Shown here: positions 50,674 to 62,183 of the stretch, in pieces
Layout of the letters: each line of letters begins with the position of its first letter
Position numbering within the stretch: the first letter of the stretch is position 1
The notes under the pieces: model-generated
Told to the model about the DNA's origin: nothing
The model's input: the letters and a program-made list of their open reading frames with translations, nothing else
The model's database searches: none
Position numbers and translations under genes: made by a program
Origin: Actinomucor elegans
Taxonomy: Eukaryota; Mucoromycota; Mucoromycetes; Mucorales; Mucoraceae
Assembly: GCA_026027325.1 (NCBI GenBank)
Contig: JAMSLZ010000004.1
Coordinates: 868,001 to 932,000 of the forward strand
Direction: 5' to 3'
Length of the DNA stretch: 64,000 nucleotides

Positions 50674-52459
50674 TCACTGCGCCACCGAGGACCATAGGTA
50701 TTTTTTGTGTATTTTATAGCTATTATCACTATGTTGGCGGTTGCTATTAGACTTGCATTGTTCTAATAAGCACTTCCAATAGCGCACACTCTTGTAACTA
50801 TCACAAAACAAATACATATTCGACTTGCCAAACGTCAATATAATACCATACTTCTTTCCCAAGTAAATCTCTTCCTTGATATCCTCAGAAGGATTGATAT
50901 CCACTTCTTTCAAGTCTTGTAAAGCTATTCTCTCAAGAGGTTCTCCTCCACCTCTTTCATTTGATCTTAGTACCAAATGATTTGGTTCATAAGTAACCCA
51001 ATATCTATTCCACATCTAAACACATTTTTTTTTTAAAAAAAAAGCATGAGTTATGCAAGTCCATAAAACCAGTTGATACGTGCAACACTTACAGGGTGCT
51101 TTTCACCTTTCACATAAAAGGTCAGATAGTCTCCTGCTTGACAGTATCTCAGAACATCTTGATCAATAGGTGTACATATCTCTTCTTCTTCTACTGTCTC
51201 TGCACTTTCTTCTAGCCAAAAGGCCATTGTAAGTTCCAGTGGAACCAGCGTCGATGATTGAATAGAATAACGTTCTATTCCTTTATTGGCAAAGCTTGTA
51301 AGCGATTCTTCCCCAGAATCTAGTACCAATCGACCCTTCATTGTGGCTGCGGAATCTTCCTCCTCTTCTTCGCTGGTTTCATTCAGAGTTGCATTGAGGT
51401 CGTTTCTTGATCTAAGCGACCTGAGACGGTCAACAATAGTTGTAGAGATTGATGGTCGCAGAGTCAAGTCACATTCAACTTGGAAGCGGCCTTGAACAGT
51501 ACTACATAGAACAGAAGTTACACTCATTATTTAACATTTGATTTACCGCATTCTTTTTAACTTACAAAGAAAGTGCTGCGCGTGGATGTGCTGCGCTGAT
51601 GCCTTTTGCTACTCGTTTCATCATGCCTGTGTGGGTCTGCGGTGCATTATTGGTAACACGCATACTCATGGTATACTCGTAATCTAATTCACTCTTATTA
51701 GTTAAGCTATGGCAAAAATATATATATTTAACGTACTTTTGGCCGAAGCAAGGTTTGTGACCTGCAAAACTAGAAGCAAGTCAGATCATGGTACTATGCA
51801 ATTATATAAAAAAACTTACTGCGACAATGAAGTGTCAGTTTCTGTGATTTAGCATTTGGCAGTAAGGAACTGGAGTACATGAGTTCTTCATCATCCAATT
51901 CCGAATGATTTGATATCATAGTTGCTTTGTCGGTATCAGTACCTGGCAAGGCAAGCCATTTCTGAACCGATTTACCCATCCAAGTAGTAGCTTTGGCAAT
52001 ACCGTTTTTTCTTTTACCTACTGATATAGCACATTCCATAGAAGGAAGACTAGGTAAGGCTCGATTCATCAGATGTTCACTGTCTGTAATAATAGAAAGA
52101 TTAGGCATGGTCTGTGATTTTTTGGGTGGTGGAGTCGGTGGAGCAGTAGTAGCCAAATGTTCATTGGAATCAAACAATACAGTTACTGACTGTGGCTTTT
52201 GCTGTATATGAGCTTTGTACTTTTGAGGTGTGTTTGCAATTTGATACCATAGTTTCTTGGCCTTTTTTGCATTCACTGTTCTCTGCAAGAAATCAGTGAT
52301 TGTAGAAGCTGAAATAGCAGCTGTCTTGTCCTTATTGATAATTTGCTGTTGCTGCTGCTTCTGTGGCTGTTGAGGCCCAACAGCGCTAGACTTTCTCTTT
52401 TTCAATGATGGTAAACTTAACATTCTTTTCTTTGGTGAAGCGTGAAAATAAAGGTCCAT
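50674..52459 (-). CDS. PH-domain protein with disordered N-terminus (possibly anillin/Bud4-like)
   Basis: Exons 52459-51820, 51761-51737, 51691-51566, 51501-51093 and 51015-50674 keep one frame for 513 residues. Residues 1-210 are low complexity with poly-Gln, a PPTPPPKK stretch and basic patches. The middle (about 215-265) reads HKPCFGQ-NELDYEYTMSMR then GRFQVECDLTLRPS, a beta-rich part. The C-terminus (about 385-495) is a PH domain: AGDYLTFYVKGEKHPMWNRY, EPNHLVLRS, PLERIALQDLKEVDI, and the final helix VRYWKCLLEQCK with its invariant Trp. PH domains bind phosphoinositides, so a membrane or cortex role is likely. A beta-rich domain followed by a C-terminal PH domain is reminiscent of anillin, Mid1 and Bud4, but this is inference. 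The second exon is only 25 bases. Confidence 0.8.
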
Positions 52460-52628
52460 TTATTTGGTGTAAGAAGTAATAAAAAAAAAAGAAAAGGGGC
52501 AGTATGAAGACATATAAATAGAGTTATGAGATAAGTGTTTAAAGTATTTAACCCACTGGGCTGTATAGGTAAAGTATAGTGTTGTCAAAACGCGACATTC
52601 TTTTTGTATAAATTTCCGAGCGAAAGAG

Positions 52629-53793
52629 CTAATTGACTATTTGATTGTAATCTGGATTACAGTCTACTTGGATATCTCTAATATTAGCTGAAATTGTATG
52701 GGGAAGCGACCACTAGAACCTAATGAGTCAATTATCATTTACTAGCATAGGCTGTTACTTACATCTATGGGACCTCTCGACCATGCTGCGGTGCCAGACT
52801 CTATACTACCATCCCATAAGCCGAGTTGGACACGTCTAATAAAGTAATCAAACAATAATGAGTATATTTCCTTTGGAAAAAATGCAACCATCAAAGAAAA
52901 CAAACAACTTACGCTGGTTGGGATGGGAATTTACATTGGCCACTTGGATCGCATGTCTCGGATCGCGTTCTTGTGCGTACTACTTTGCCATCTACCATCC
53001 AATCAATTTTATCTGGAGTCCAATCAAGTGTATACTTGTGGAAAGTCTTATCAATGTCTCCACCAGTTATTGGATGAATGCCACCATTGACTGTATATTC
53101 TACAGTTTTTCCCCAAAAGTAATTGCTCCTAAGCGACTTTTTTTTCAGAAAGGTGTTATAGAAAATCTTTTTTGTTACAGTACTTACTGTACATGTCGTG
53201 AGTCTCCACCTAGAATCTCAAAATCAATCTCATCACCTCCGTCAGCCATCAAGATGAAAGCAGTAACTGCGCCGCCAGTTCCAGCTGATCGAATGGTAGC
53301 AGATACTCTACCGTATCTCATGTAATAAGTAGAATTCAATGTAGGCCCTCTGCCACCTATTTTGTTATAAGGTAAGTCTATTATAAAAAAAACACAAGAT
53401 TAGTCCAAACACTCTCTCTAGTAAATCACACATTAAGTACTGACTATTTGCATCCAGCATACGAATGTATTGGCTCGGAGGCAAAAGGTTCAATTGAAGA
53501 CCGTTGGAGTCAATATCATAGGTGTCTTGCATACTATTTTCAACAGTCCAACCTCTAACGTCTCGACTGAAATCCGTACGATAGTTTTTGCAAAGTGGTT
53601 TTGACTCACCACTGGCAGCCACAAACTCTGCAGCTGGCGGTTCCTTGACAGCTGCAATTCGATTTGTAGGCACAGGTGCATACAAGACAGATGATACAAT
53701 GGCGCGCTCATTCGATAAACTCGCCTGCTCGTCAGCTGACAAACCAAGACCTACAAATGCAATTATTCCAAAAATGCATTTCAATAGCACCAT
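52629..53793 (-). CDS. GH16 Crh-type chitin-glucan transglycosylase, secreted
   Basis: Exons 53793-53445, 53377-53188, 53128-52913, 52835-52763 and 52712-52629 encode 303 residues. A signal peptide is present (MVLLKCIFGIIAFVGLGLSA). The catalytic GH16 motif DEIDFE (E166 nucleophile, D168, E170 acid/base) follows the MRYGRVSATIRSA strand. Further Crh-like blocks are TFHKYTLDWTPDKIDWMVDG, GLWDGSIESGTAAWSRGPIDW, and a last Cys in IRDIQVDCNPDY. Crh enzymes link chitin to beta-glucan in the fungal cell wall. Mucorales walls hold chitin/chitosan and less beta-1,3-glucan, so the exact acceptor is open. The product lacks a C-terminal hydrophobic GPI signal and a chitin-binding domain, so it is probably soluble in the wall space. 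Confidence 0.92.
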
Positions 53794-54149
53794 AACTTGA
53801 TATCTACTATATGTTATTGCTTGGAAAGAAAAGATTCGAATCAGGAGTCAAAACCCTAGTTTATGTATTTAGACCCAATGCTTATATATATATGCGTAAG
53901 AACAAACAAACACGTTGAAACCGGAAGTGATTCTCTCTGAAATAAAGTAACGCGGGCAACAGGACAGGAGATTTTTTTTTTTTTTTTCATTGTTTCCGTT
54001 GGGAAAGAATACAGCAGCCCAACAAAATAATTAGCTTTTATTGGTTCAGCTCAGTTTCATAGGGTACATCAGAGCCAACGAATGAACTGGTAAAAACAGT
54101 TCAAATGCACAAGTGTTAAACTCCAAGTCATATTATATTAGATTCAACA

Positions 54150-54240
54150 ACTCATTCTGCATATGGAACACTATTCAAATGCAATATTGGGCCGAAATCG
54201 GTCGAAGAATCTAGAATTGCTTTATGAAATGCATACAACT
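54150..54240 (+). repeat. Dispersed repeat-family copy
   Basis: CAACTCATTCTGCATATGG, then CTATTCAAATGCAATATTGG, GCCGAAATCGGTCGAAGAAT and CTAGAATTGC: the same block order as the copies at 54475, 55900 and in the palindrome arms. Confidence 0.6.
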
Positions 54241-54474
54241 ATTAACCAATTACATACTGTATTTACTATATTAGTTAAATGATGGCAAGAGATATAATAG
54301 TTCATTTTGAATCATTTTGAGTATGGACTGTTAATTGGAAATGACATTATGAGAATGGCTGAGATTGGCAGATAAGAGATTAGTATGTCATTACTAAATC
54401 TAGATTCTAGGAAATGTATACATTTTATAATATCGCTGAAAAATAATAAACGCATTGTATTTTAATATAATCAG

Positions 54475-54600
54475 CAATTCATTCTACTAAGAGTCATCAA
54501 ATGCGACATTAAACCAGAATGATCGATGAATGTAGAGCGGTTAAGGTGTCCTGATTTCAATCAAACTCAAGGTATGCCCTTAATCACTTGATTAAGTATA
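54475..54600 (+). repeat. Dispersed repeat-family copy, extended
   Basis: AATTCATTCTACTAAGAGTC, then CATCAAATGCGACATTAAACC, GATCGATGAATGTAGAGCGG, TTTCAATCAAACTCAAGG and TATGCCCTTAATC. The last blocks align with GGTTCAATTTCG...CCCTAAGGATATACCCTTT at the inner edge of the large palindrome, showing that the family unit is at least 120 bp. Confidence 0.6.
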
Positions 54601-55854
54601 CAATGTTTTTTTTAATAAACTATCTTTACCGGTATGTAGTTGATCTGTTAATTCTGTTCATCTATCATTCATATTATGTACTAAAAACCAGGCATTAATT
54701 TTCGCACATTCATGCAACTGCAACTTTCAATTTTGCCCGCACTCAAAATTGAGCATGCAATTTGAACCTTTATTTAGCTAAAGTGCAATGTATTTGGTTG
54801 GGATTAGCCGTAAATTAAACATGTCTTATATGCATCATTTCAAAGAATTGGTGATATCTCATCATCTCATCATCTCAGAATTTCTCAACTAATCTCGGTG
54901 AAACGTGGCATCAGACCCAGCAACTCTTGTTCAAAATGAGCTTTTTCATACGTCAACTTGATTTAATGTTTATTGGTTCACTTGCTTTACGTATATTAAC
55001 ATTACGTTATTAATCTCCTCGAGCAATGGGAGGGGTCTGTCTATTAATTTTATGCAAAGTTTATTGGGGGGGGGGAGGGATCCATTAATGCAGCCGAGGT
55101 TAGATATCCAATGTTATCCCTATCATCATTATGGCATACTCAATTCTTCAAATTTCGAATAATAGTTTGCAGTATAAGAGACTACATTTAATTTAGTCCA
55201 AATTTCAATACGCAGCCCCGGACGTAAGAGGTCAAATATAATCCTTGGCATTTATCTTGAGTGCAAAGATGAGGGTAGCTATGTATATGTAGAAATGCAG
55301 TTTTTATCGCTCTTGTATTAATTGGTCAGCTAAAAAGAAAGATATATAGTTTTTTTTAAAAAAAATCCAACATATCAAGATGTTTTTGAAGGTAAACTTA
55401 TTACGCCTTTGTTAAAATTATTAAGCTTATTTCTCTGCCAAGGTTCCTTAAAAAAAGATATGCAATTTGACAAGCACAGTCTATATTTTGCAAAATCATC
55501 TCCAAAAAAAAAAAAAAAATCTCGGCCATAGGAGATAAGCTTGAATATTTTCTCATTTTCAGTCTCTCTATTACTGAAGCATCTGACCAATGGTACACGT
55601 TTAGAATAAATCATTACGTTTACTAAAGCTATCGTTTGACTGGAGGGAATGGGTACGTTGCATTTTGCAAATGGCATTAAATGGAGTATAAATTTCTTGA
55701 CTGATCTCGGTCAAATATCATACCTAGCAAGCATATATGATATACCAGGATGAAGCTGATAAATCATGGGAGACTTTTTTGACAAGTTGAATTACGACCA
55801 ACCTATCTTACCCTCAATAATGAATTACAAATGTCACAAATATGCATTCTAAAA

Positions 55855-55960
55855 GTGGATCTAATTATCTATCCATCTCTCAATCAATCCCCATTCAATG
55901 TCGCATTTAATCAATGGTCTATGCGCAGAATGAGTTGCTACATCTAGTAAAACATTAATT
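55855..55960 (-). repeat. Dispersed repeat-family copy
   Basis: On the minus strand: CTAGATGTAGCAACTCATTC, TGATTAAATGCGACATTGAA and GATTGATTGAGAGATGG, in the family order. Confidence 0.6.
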
Positions 55961-56577
55961 TAGGATCTGATGCTTTTTGTTGTATCAAGAGTCTTGTACA
56001 CATTTGTTAATTTATGACCTATATGGTTCAAAAACCTGTTTTTTTTCTTTTTTTTACGGCATAGAGCCCTATCACTACTACACACAAGAATCATTATTTC
56101 ATACCCTAAATGAAGCATCATCTCAAATCTATTGTCTCAAATGTGTATATACTTTCAATGTTAATAGACTATCCTTACGAGAATGCGTGGTTAGGGAACA
56201 GCAAAGTTCAATCAGTTTGCTGTAGCACAATGCATACTTTTTTGTTTAATTACCAAGTTTTCTTTTCCTGGTTAGATTGAAAGATTTTCTGTATGACATG
56301 CAGATGGTCTGTACAAAGGAGGAGTGTATATCTACGATTATTTTTTATCTTGCTTTCTTGTAGATTAGGAGTGTCCTAACATAGACTTTATAAAAGTGAT
56401 TTTATCTAATGTACTTTGTTGAGGACACTGTAAAGAAACCATTTATCTACCTTGTTACGTTGCAATAGTTGATTAATTAGGATGTACCGAATACACGTTT
56501 TGTATATTTGAGGGGGTGCACAAACACGGGTAACTAACGCGATAGTACACTTTATCTCTCTCTCTCTTTCGTGTTTG

Positions 56578-56579
<2 letters not shown>

Positions 56580-56620
<41 letters not shown>
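56580..56620. repeat. 41-base T homopolymer
   Basis: Uninterrupted T run 187 bp beyond the stop of the minus-strand RhoGAP gene. Its length may be inexact because homopolymers are hard to sequence. Confidence 0.85.
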
Positions 56621-56622
<2 letters not shown>

Positions 56623-56806
56623 AAGTCAGGGCTTTGAGCCGGGTGCAAAAAGAAAGTATCAATCAATTCATGTAATTGGCTAATTCAGTATATTGAGATT
56701 GCAATAAAGGGTAAAAAAAAAAAGGAATAAATATATATGTATATGTATATTGATGCTATTATCTATGAAGGATATGTATAATGTATAAGGTTACTAAAAA
56801 AGATGA

Positions 56807-57930
56807 TTATTTGTTTATAACTTGCAAGGGATCATTGGGACCAAAACGATTTTTGTGAACCGGCACTGTATTCGCTCTATTCAGTCTATCACTATTATTG
56901 TTATTGTTATTATTGTTACTCTGCTGTTGTATTGTATTGTAGAGTGAATGCTTGGAGATAGTGGATGCTTGACGATCAAGTCCCTTTTGCTTGGGCAAAT
57001 GAAACCTGTCCTGATGCTCAATCAAGAAATGAACGACGCGTTGTGATAATTTGTAATGTGCTGGGCACATGGCGTGGTCTGGATTCAACAAGATCCCGGG
57101 AGTAAATACGGATGCTAGTGACATGGTATCCATTTTGGTGTATTTGGCATACCGGCCAAACAGTGCCAAAAGGTCTAACAGGTAAAATAACAGGTATTGA
57201 TTGATAACAGGCAATTGATCAATGAGTCTTTGATATTCTTGAATGGTAGTTACTAATCAACTGTCAGTCTGTAAGTCAAATCATTTTGGGGATAATACTC
57301 ACAGCTATCATGATCGCTTGCAGCTACTTGTCGAAAAGGTTCATAGAGTGAAAAAAGGATGACTGGTTCGGGTAGATAATTCAAGAAACGTCTCAGGCAA
57401 TTTGCAGCATCATGCACTGTAAATCCTCGCCAATTTAAACTTATTCCGAAGTCGGGTGATGAGTTGAAATGGTGCTGTAACTCGCCTAATCGTTTGGCAC
57501 TGGATTATTAATTAGTGATCATTGGATAATTGAATAGAAAATGCTATGTCAATGTATATGTATATAAGTACCTTCCACTTTTTCGAAAGACGCCTTCTAC
57601 GTATAATCCTATCCATGAGAGTTAGATAATGTAGTATGTGATTCTCTATGTATTCTTTACCTTGATCTTTTAGAAATGATCCACACTTTGCAACAATGAT
57701 TGGTATTGTACCAATGACAGTGTCTTTATCTTCATAAGCAATAGGTGTACTTGCTACTCGTAAGCTTTGATAGAGTGGAACACCAAAGACATCTAACAGA
57801 TATACACTTTAATAAAACAATTTTTTTTAAATCTAGTGAATAGCATACCAGGCGTTTTCGTATTCTTTTTGGTGTGAATCACCTTTTTTAACCAATTTTT
57901 GATTGAAGGATTCTCGACAGCTACTTCCAT
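56807..57930 (-). CDS. Rho GTPase-activating protein (RhoGAP domain)
   Basis: Exons 57930-57849, 57792-57661, 57608-57572, 57499-57303 and 57252-56807 encode 297 residues. The RhoGAP domain spans about residues 28-220: VFGVPLYQSL, the arginine-finger block GLYVEGVFRKSG (R80), LPEPVILFSLYEPF, LIDQLPVINQYLLFYLLDLL, and the asparagine block MDTMSLASVFTPGILLNPDH. All key positions are present, so it should accelerate GTP hydrolysis by a Rho or Cdc42/Rac-type GTPase controlling polarity or septation. The protein is short, consisting of little more than the GAP domain and a 70-residue tail with a run of eight Asn. The 169-bp gap to the next gene, which points the other way, must serve as promoter for both. 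Confidence 0.92.
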
Positions 57931-58099
57931 GTTGAAAAAGAAAGAAAAGGAGCTCCAAGTGAGAGAGGCTTGGGCAAGCATTTATTTGTAAAGAGTCATA
58001 TCAGCTACACGCTTGTGTAATCCTCCTTTTTTTTTATTTATTTATTTATTATTTTGCGTTACCTTACAGCTTTAGTGTATATCCTATTCAATTATAAGA
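57931..58099. promoter_or_regulatory. Compact divergent promoter between RhoGAP and DHHC genes
   Basis: Only 169 bp separate the two start codons. It includes a T-rich tract with three TTTA repeats (58026-58053). Both genes act on membrane-linked signalling, so co-regulation is possible but not shown. Confidence 0.5.
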
Positions 58100-59692
58100 A
58101 TGAGCGCTCATAACCGACATTCAATAATTGAGCGTATACAGGAGCAATCATCTTTTACTGTCTTTCAACCAAGTTTTTTTAGTTCTTCTTTGGAGCCTGA
58201 ATCACTCGAAGATTTTGATTTTGAATCAGCACCCATGAGTAATATCCATACTACCATTCAGGAAGAAAGGCACAGTATCGAAGAGGATGAGCCTATTCCT
58301 CATTCCTCAGGAGTGACTTCCAACTCCAATGTCACTAGTTTTGCAAGTACAGCACCCATTCTACACAATCAGCAACTACAAAAGCAGCCTACCACTGAGG
58401 AATATCACTTAAAACCTATGAAAAACAATGACGATTCACAAGAAACGTTGAAGCCCAAAGATATCAGCGATCCACAACCTTCAAACAGTAGCAATTTCGT
58501 GCTAAAGGACCGTCCGGTTCGTAATTATGAGATATTTCAAGGCCATACAAGGTTCCTTTTGGGTGGTCGATTAGTAACAAGCAGAGATTACCGAGCATTC
58601 ATTGCCGGCTTGCTGTTATTGATAGCACCTACTGTCCTGTTTGCTATATTCACGTAAAATATCGATTTAGATCACATGCTTTCAAGTTCTCATTCCTTAG
58701 TTTATAGGTGCCCGTTTCTATGGAAGCAAGTGCATCCAGCCGTACCTATTGTATTTGCTTACTTGTTTGTGCTTGCATTTGTTTCTATGCTGAAAACTTC
58801 ATGGACAGACCCAGGAGTAAGTAAGATTTTTTGTTTTTTTTTTAAAAAAAAAAGGCTTATTTTCTTATCCTATTCTCTTTTAGATTATACCTCGAAATTT
58901 AGATCCAATTGTCGAACAGACCTTGAGTGATTCTGCGTCTGTTGATTCAAAGGAAATTCGGATCAAGAATACGTCTTATTCACTCAAGTATTGCGAAACG
59001 TGCAAAATTTACCGCCCACCTCGTGCTAGTCATTGCAGACAATGCGATAATTGTGTTGGTAAGTTGCTTTGTGGCATAAAAAGCAAAGATATTCTAATCC
59101 CATTGTAATAGAATTTGAGGATCACCACTGCGCTTGGTTGAATAATTGTGTTGGAAAACGAAACTATCGATCATTTTTTACCTTCATTTTGGCTTCAGCT
59201 TTATTATGTATATTTGTTATTTGCTCCACCGTGTACGAACTGTTAACAATTGCGAGAAATGCAACTGAGCAACCTACCAGTTTTGGTTCAGTGTTTTCTC
59301 AGGCACCTGTCAGTTTTGTGCTGTCTATTTACTGCTTTATCTTACTATGGCTTGTTGGCGGACTGACCTTGTATCATTGTTCTTTGATATTACGCGGTGT
59401 CACTACACATGAACAGGTACTATTACACCTTGCTATTGAGAAAAACCCCTTGATAACCTTTTAAAACTTAGTTACGTGCTGATATCATGAGAGCAAAATA
59501 CCCTGAGTTAGGTGTAAATCCATACAGTAAGCGCAGTCCCTGGAAAAATATGATTCAAGTCTTGTGTCAACCGCAACCCAAAAGGTAAAAAAGAAAAAAA
59601 GGAATTGCCCTTAAACACAATGTTGCTAACTCATTTTCAATAGTTATTTACGGAGACGTAAAATGGCTGATCCTATCCTTGAAAAAATATAA
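58100..59692 (+). CDS. DHHC protein S-palmitoyltransferase (Erf2-like)
   Basis: Exons 58100-58653, 58708-58816, 58884-59058, 59112-59416, 59472-59584 and 59644-59692 encode 434 residues. A disordered N-terminus of 145 residues precedes [20 protein letters not shown], which is typical of the Erf2 group. Two membrane helices follow, then DPG and the cysteine-rich domain: [39 protein letters not shown] (catalytic DHHC at 283-286) and RNYRSFFTF. Two more helices and a TTHEQ motif complete the fold. The usual Pro after DHHC is Ala here; zinc-binding Cys and His residues appear intact. Erf2 palmitoylates Ras at the ER/Golgi together with Erf4, so Ras is the likely substrate. Confidence 0.93.
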
Positions 59693-60760
59693 CAAGCTTC
59701 ATTATGAACTTGTATACCTGTATACCAAATCATTTTAACAGTTATTACTTATTATCTCTTTTTTTTTTCGTAATTCATAGCCATCCTTTAGACTTAATTC
59801 TTACCCTTTAAGCTTTTTTTTTCTTTTTTTTTTTTCTATAAAGTTATAAAACACCCTTTTTTAAATGCATAAATATTAAGGAATGTATATCTACTAATAT
59901 GTATAAAGAAATAGATGGCTAATTCTTTCAATTTACGCTCTATCAGTAGCACTGAGTTTTAATAGGTGCAGTGATTCATTCTCAGCATGGGCAGCTAATT
60001 AGATGCTTCATTTGGCCGAAATTAACAAAGACCTACGTTTGAGTACTTTATAGTATATGAAAAACATGTAATTAATGTTTATAATTCACATAAAAAGATT
60101 ATGCCTGAAGAAAAAAAAAAAGGTAAATTTGGAGTACCGATTTATAGCATCACCTATGCAACAAATGTTACAAACTGATATGCTAAACTTGTTAAAAGTT
60201 AAATGGAACAAGTAGTATGACCTCATTGGAAAAATAAGAAACGCTTGAAGTTGGTTGTAGTTATTACTACTGAACTAACTATCGTCGACTCATACTACAA
60301 TAATAACTAAAGTTACTTGAAGGTCTTTATTAAATTGTTATTCAAATGTATTCCAAGTTAGCTTTATTAAGTCATCATGCAATTGAAAATGAGCTCAAGT
60401 ATTTCTTATGTAAAAGAGCTTCTAGCAAAAACTTTTACAATTACCTCTGTCTTGATGGGCTAATCGTATTCTGAAAGAAACATTCTCTTATCTAATTTCT
60501 TTCGTCTTCTATAATCAAATTGTAGATGATACACAACTGCATAACATTGTGAAGGTCATCTAGCTTTCACAGACGAATTCTCTCCCACACAATTGCAAAA
60601 CGGGCTTGAAACGCTCCAAAAGGCCATTTCGCATCCTTTCTAACAACTTATACAGTTGTAAAAAAAAGCCGATTCAACTCGAGCAAGTATATCAGCTGGC
60701 AAATATATAGTTGTTTTGAATTTTTTTTTAGTCTATGGCTCGCAAATTGATTTGACGAAC
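59693..60760. other. Intergenic region, no gene seen
   Basis: T-rich 3' region of the DHHC gene, then AT-rich spacer. One partial repeat-family piece (AGATGCTTCATTTGGCCGAAATT) lies near 60000. Nothing coding is recognised. Confidence 0.45.
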
Positions 60761-60764
60761 GTGG

Positions 60765-61310
60765 CGTAACTAAAATAGATACCATCGGTGAGATAGTATC
60801 CAGTTTCGTACCTGTCACTGCTCATAGTAAATTTTACGAAGGGGATGTTCCCATTAGCAAGACCCAAGAACAGAGGCAAACGATCCAGCGCATTGATATC
60901 GTTAAGAGTGTCAGGAAGATTGAAAAAAGAATGTCAGATCCAAAGGTCGTGAGAGGCAACGACTCCCAAGAATACAATCTTTTCTTTTCCTCTGCCTTTA
61001 TACTGTCACTTGGAAGCAGCTATGCAGTCTAGAAAACCTAGTGTGTTAGGAAAGCCATGTTATTCTTCAACTACTATTAGCCTTTCGATATCTGCCTTGA
61101 TTGGTTTCCCGAAGCACTCCTCTCTATAAACATCTACAATGACTGCGCTTTCGCATTCATCGATGGTAGCAACTAATCTTTGTAACGAGGACAAACTCAA
61201 TTCCTTGGTCATGTCTCGTTTTTTGGACAAAGTAGTCGCCATGCTCCTTGATACCTTCCAGATCGTGTATAAAACAGTTGACGACAGCATAGTTTATCTT
61301 TGTACATAGG
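60765..61310 (-). pseudogene. PIF/Harbinger transposase remnant, copy 2
   Basis: Read on the minus strand: an N-terminal helical stretch, FGKPIKADIERLIVVEE, a stop, GFPNTLGFLDCIAASK, a stop, QYKGRGKEKIVFLGVVASHD, then SFFNLPDTLNDINALDRLPL and GYYLTDGIYF. These are successive blocks of a Harbinger transposase, including the Asp blocks LDC and NDIN. The copy is longer at its C-terminal end than the one at 36.9 kb and has three or more stops, so it is dead. The family is the same as copy 1. Confidence 0.8.
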
Positions 61311-62183
61311 ACGATCGAAAAGTTCATCTTTCATTAGTCTTTCATAGCCTGCAACGCGATTATGATTGATGACAGCATGATCAACAATTGATCAAACTTT
61401 GCATTCCATCTTTTTCTTTCAAAATTAACATATTTTTTTTACTACAAATAGAAAGTCGGAAATAAAAAGTCCGTTAGGTAAGTTTAATTTTTCGATTTCG
61501 GTCAAAAAAATGTACACGACATAATACAATAGTCGCTTTTTAGAATGATCAATATATGTATAGATGAAAGAGGATATAAAAAGTTTCATGTCACTCGTTT
61601 TTTACAAATACTGAAGTATATAGATTGCATGTATTGATAATACAATAGTTTAACCCGAACCAGCTGGACCAGCCGGGCCAGCCGGGTCAACCAAGTATTG
61701 CCCGGATAACTTGAATTTGTGGCCTTTCTTTTGATTTGTCATCACTTTTTTTTTGTTACTCAAAAGAAGCGTGTAGACAGCCAATGAGAATCTGGAGAGC
61801 GAGCATTACTGTTGTACTAATGAACTTGTATGTCTTTTAATATGATGAAATGGTTTATATTGCAATTTTGTTCTGTATAACCCAATGTATTGTTTTGTAA
61901 TGCGTTCTGTAGCTTTGTTGTATATAAAAAACGTGGTTGGTTACTATAAAATATGCAAAGCAAATATGCGAATATGACATATTGGTTCAAGCATGGTTTA
62001 TTAAAACCTGTATCCCTTTTTTTTTTTAGTAGAGTCAAAGAAATGGCACAATCCTCTTGGACTATTTCGCTGAAACAAATACACTCCAGCTATTCGGTCG
62101 CTTTAATACGGCGATATTACAAATCAAATAACTTAATATTTCACACCCTCATTGTAATTTTTTATAAATCTTCTCGACATTAA
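61311..62183. other. Intergenic region upstream of the aminotransferase
   Basis: Contains the block AAAAAGTCCGTTAGGTAAGT (61477-61496), shared with the first Harbinger locus. It also contains a GC-rich short tandem repeat (61652-61691) with units like CAGCCGGGC. The aminotransferase promoter must be in the last few hundred bases. No gene is seen. Confidence 0.45.

Larger units (their letters stand above)
53794..56806. other. 3-kb gene-free repeat-rich region
   Basis: The promoter of the Crh gene lies at its left edge. Several repeat-family copies follow (54150-54240, 54475-54600, 54880-54950 and 55855-55960), along with a ten-base G run near 55064 and a 41-base T run (56580-56620). Frames of up to 100 codons are present but lack motifs. 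No gene is supported. Confidence 0.55.
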
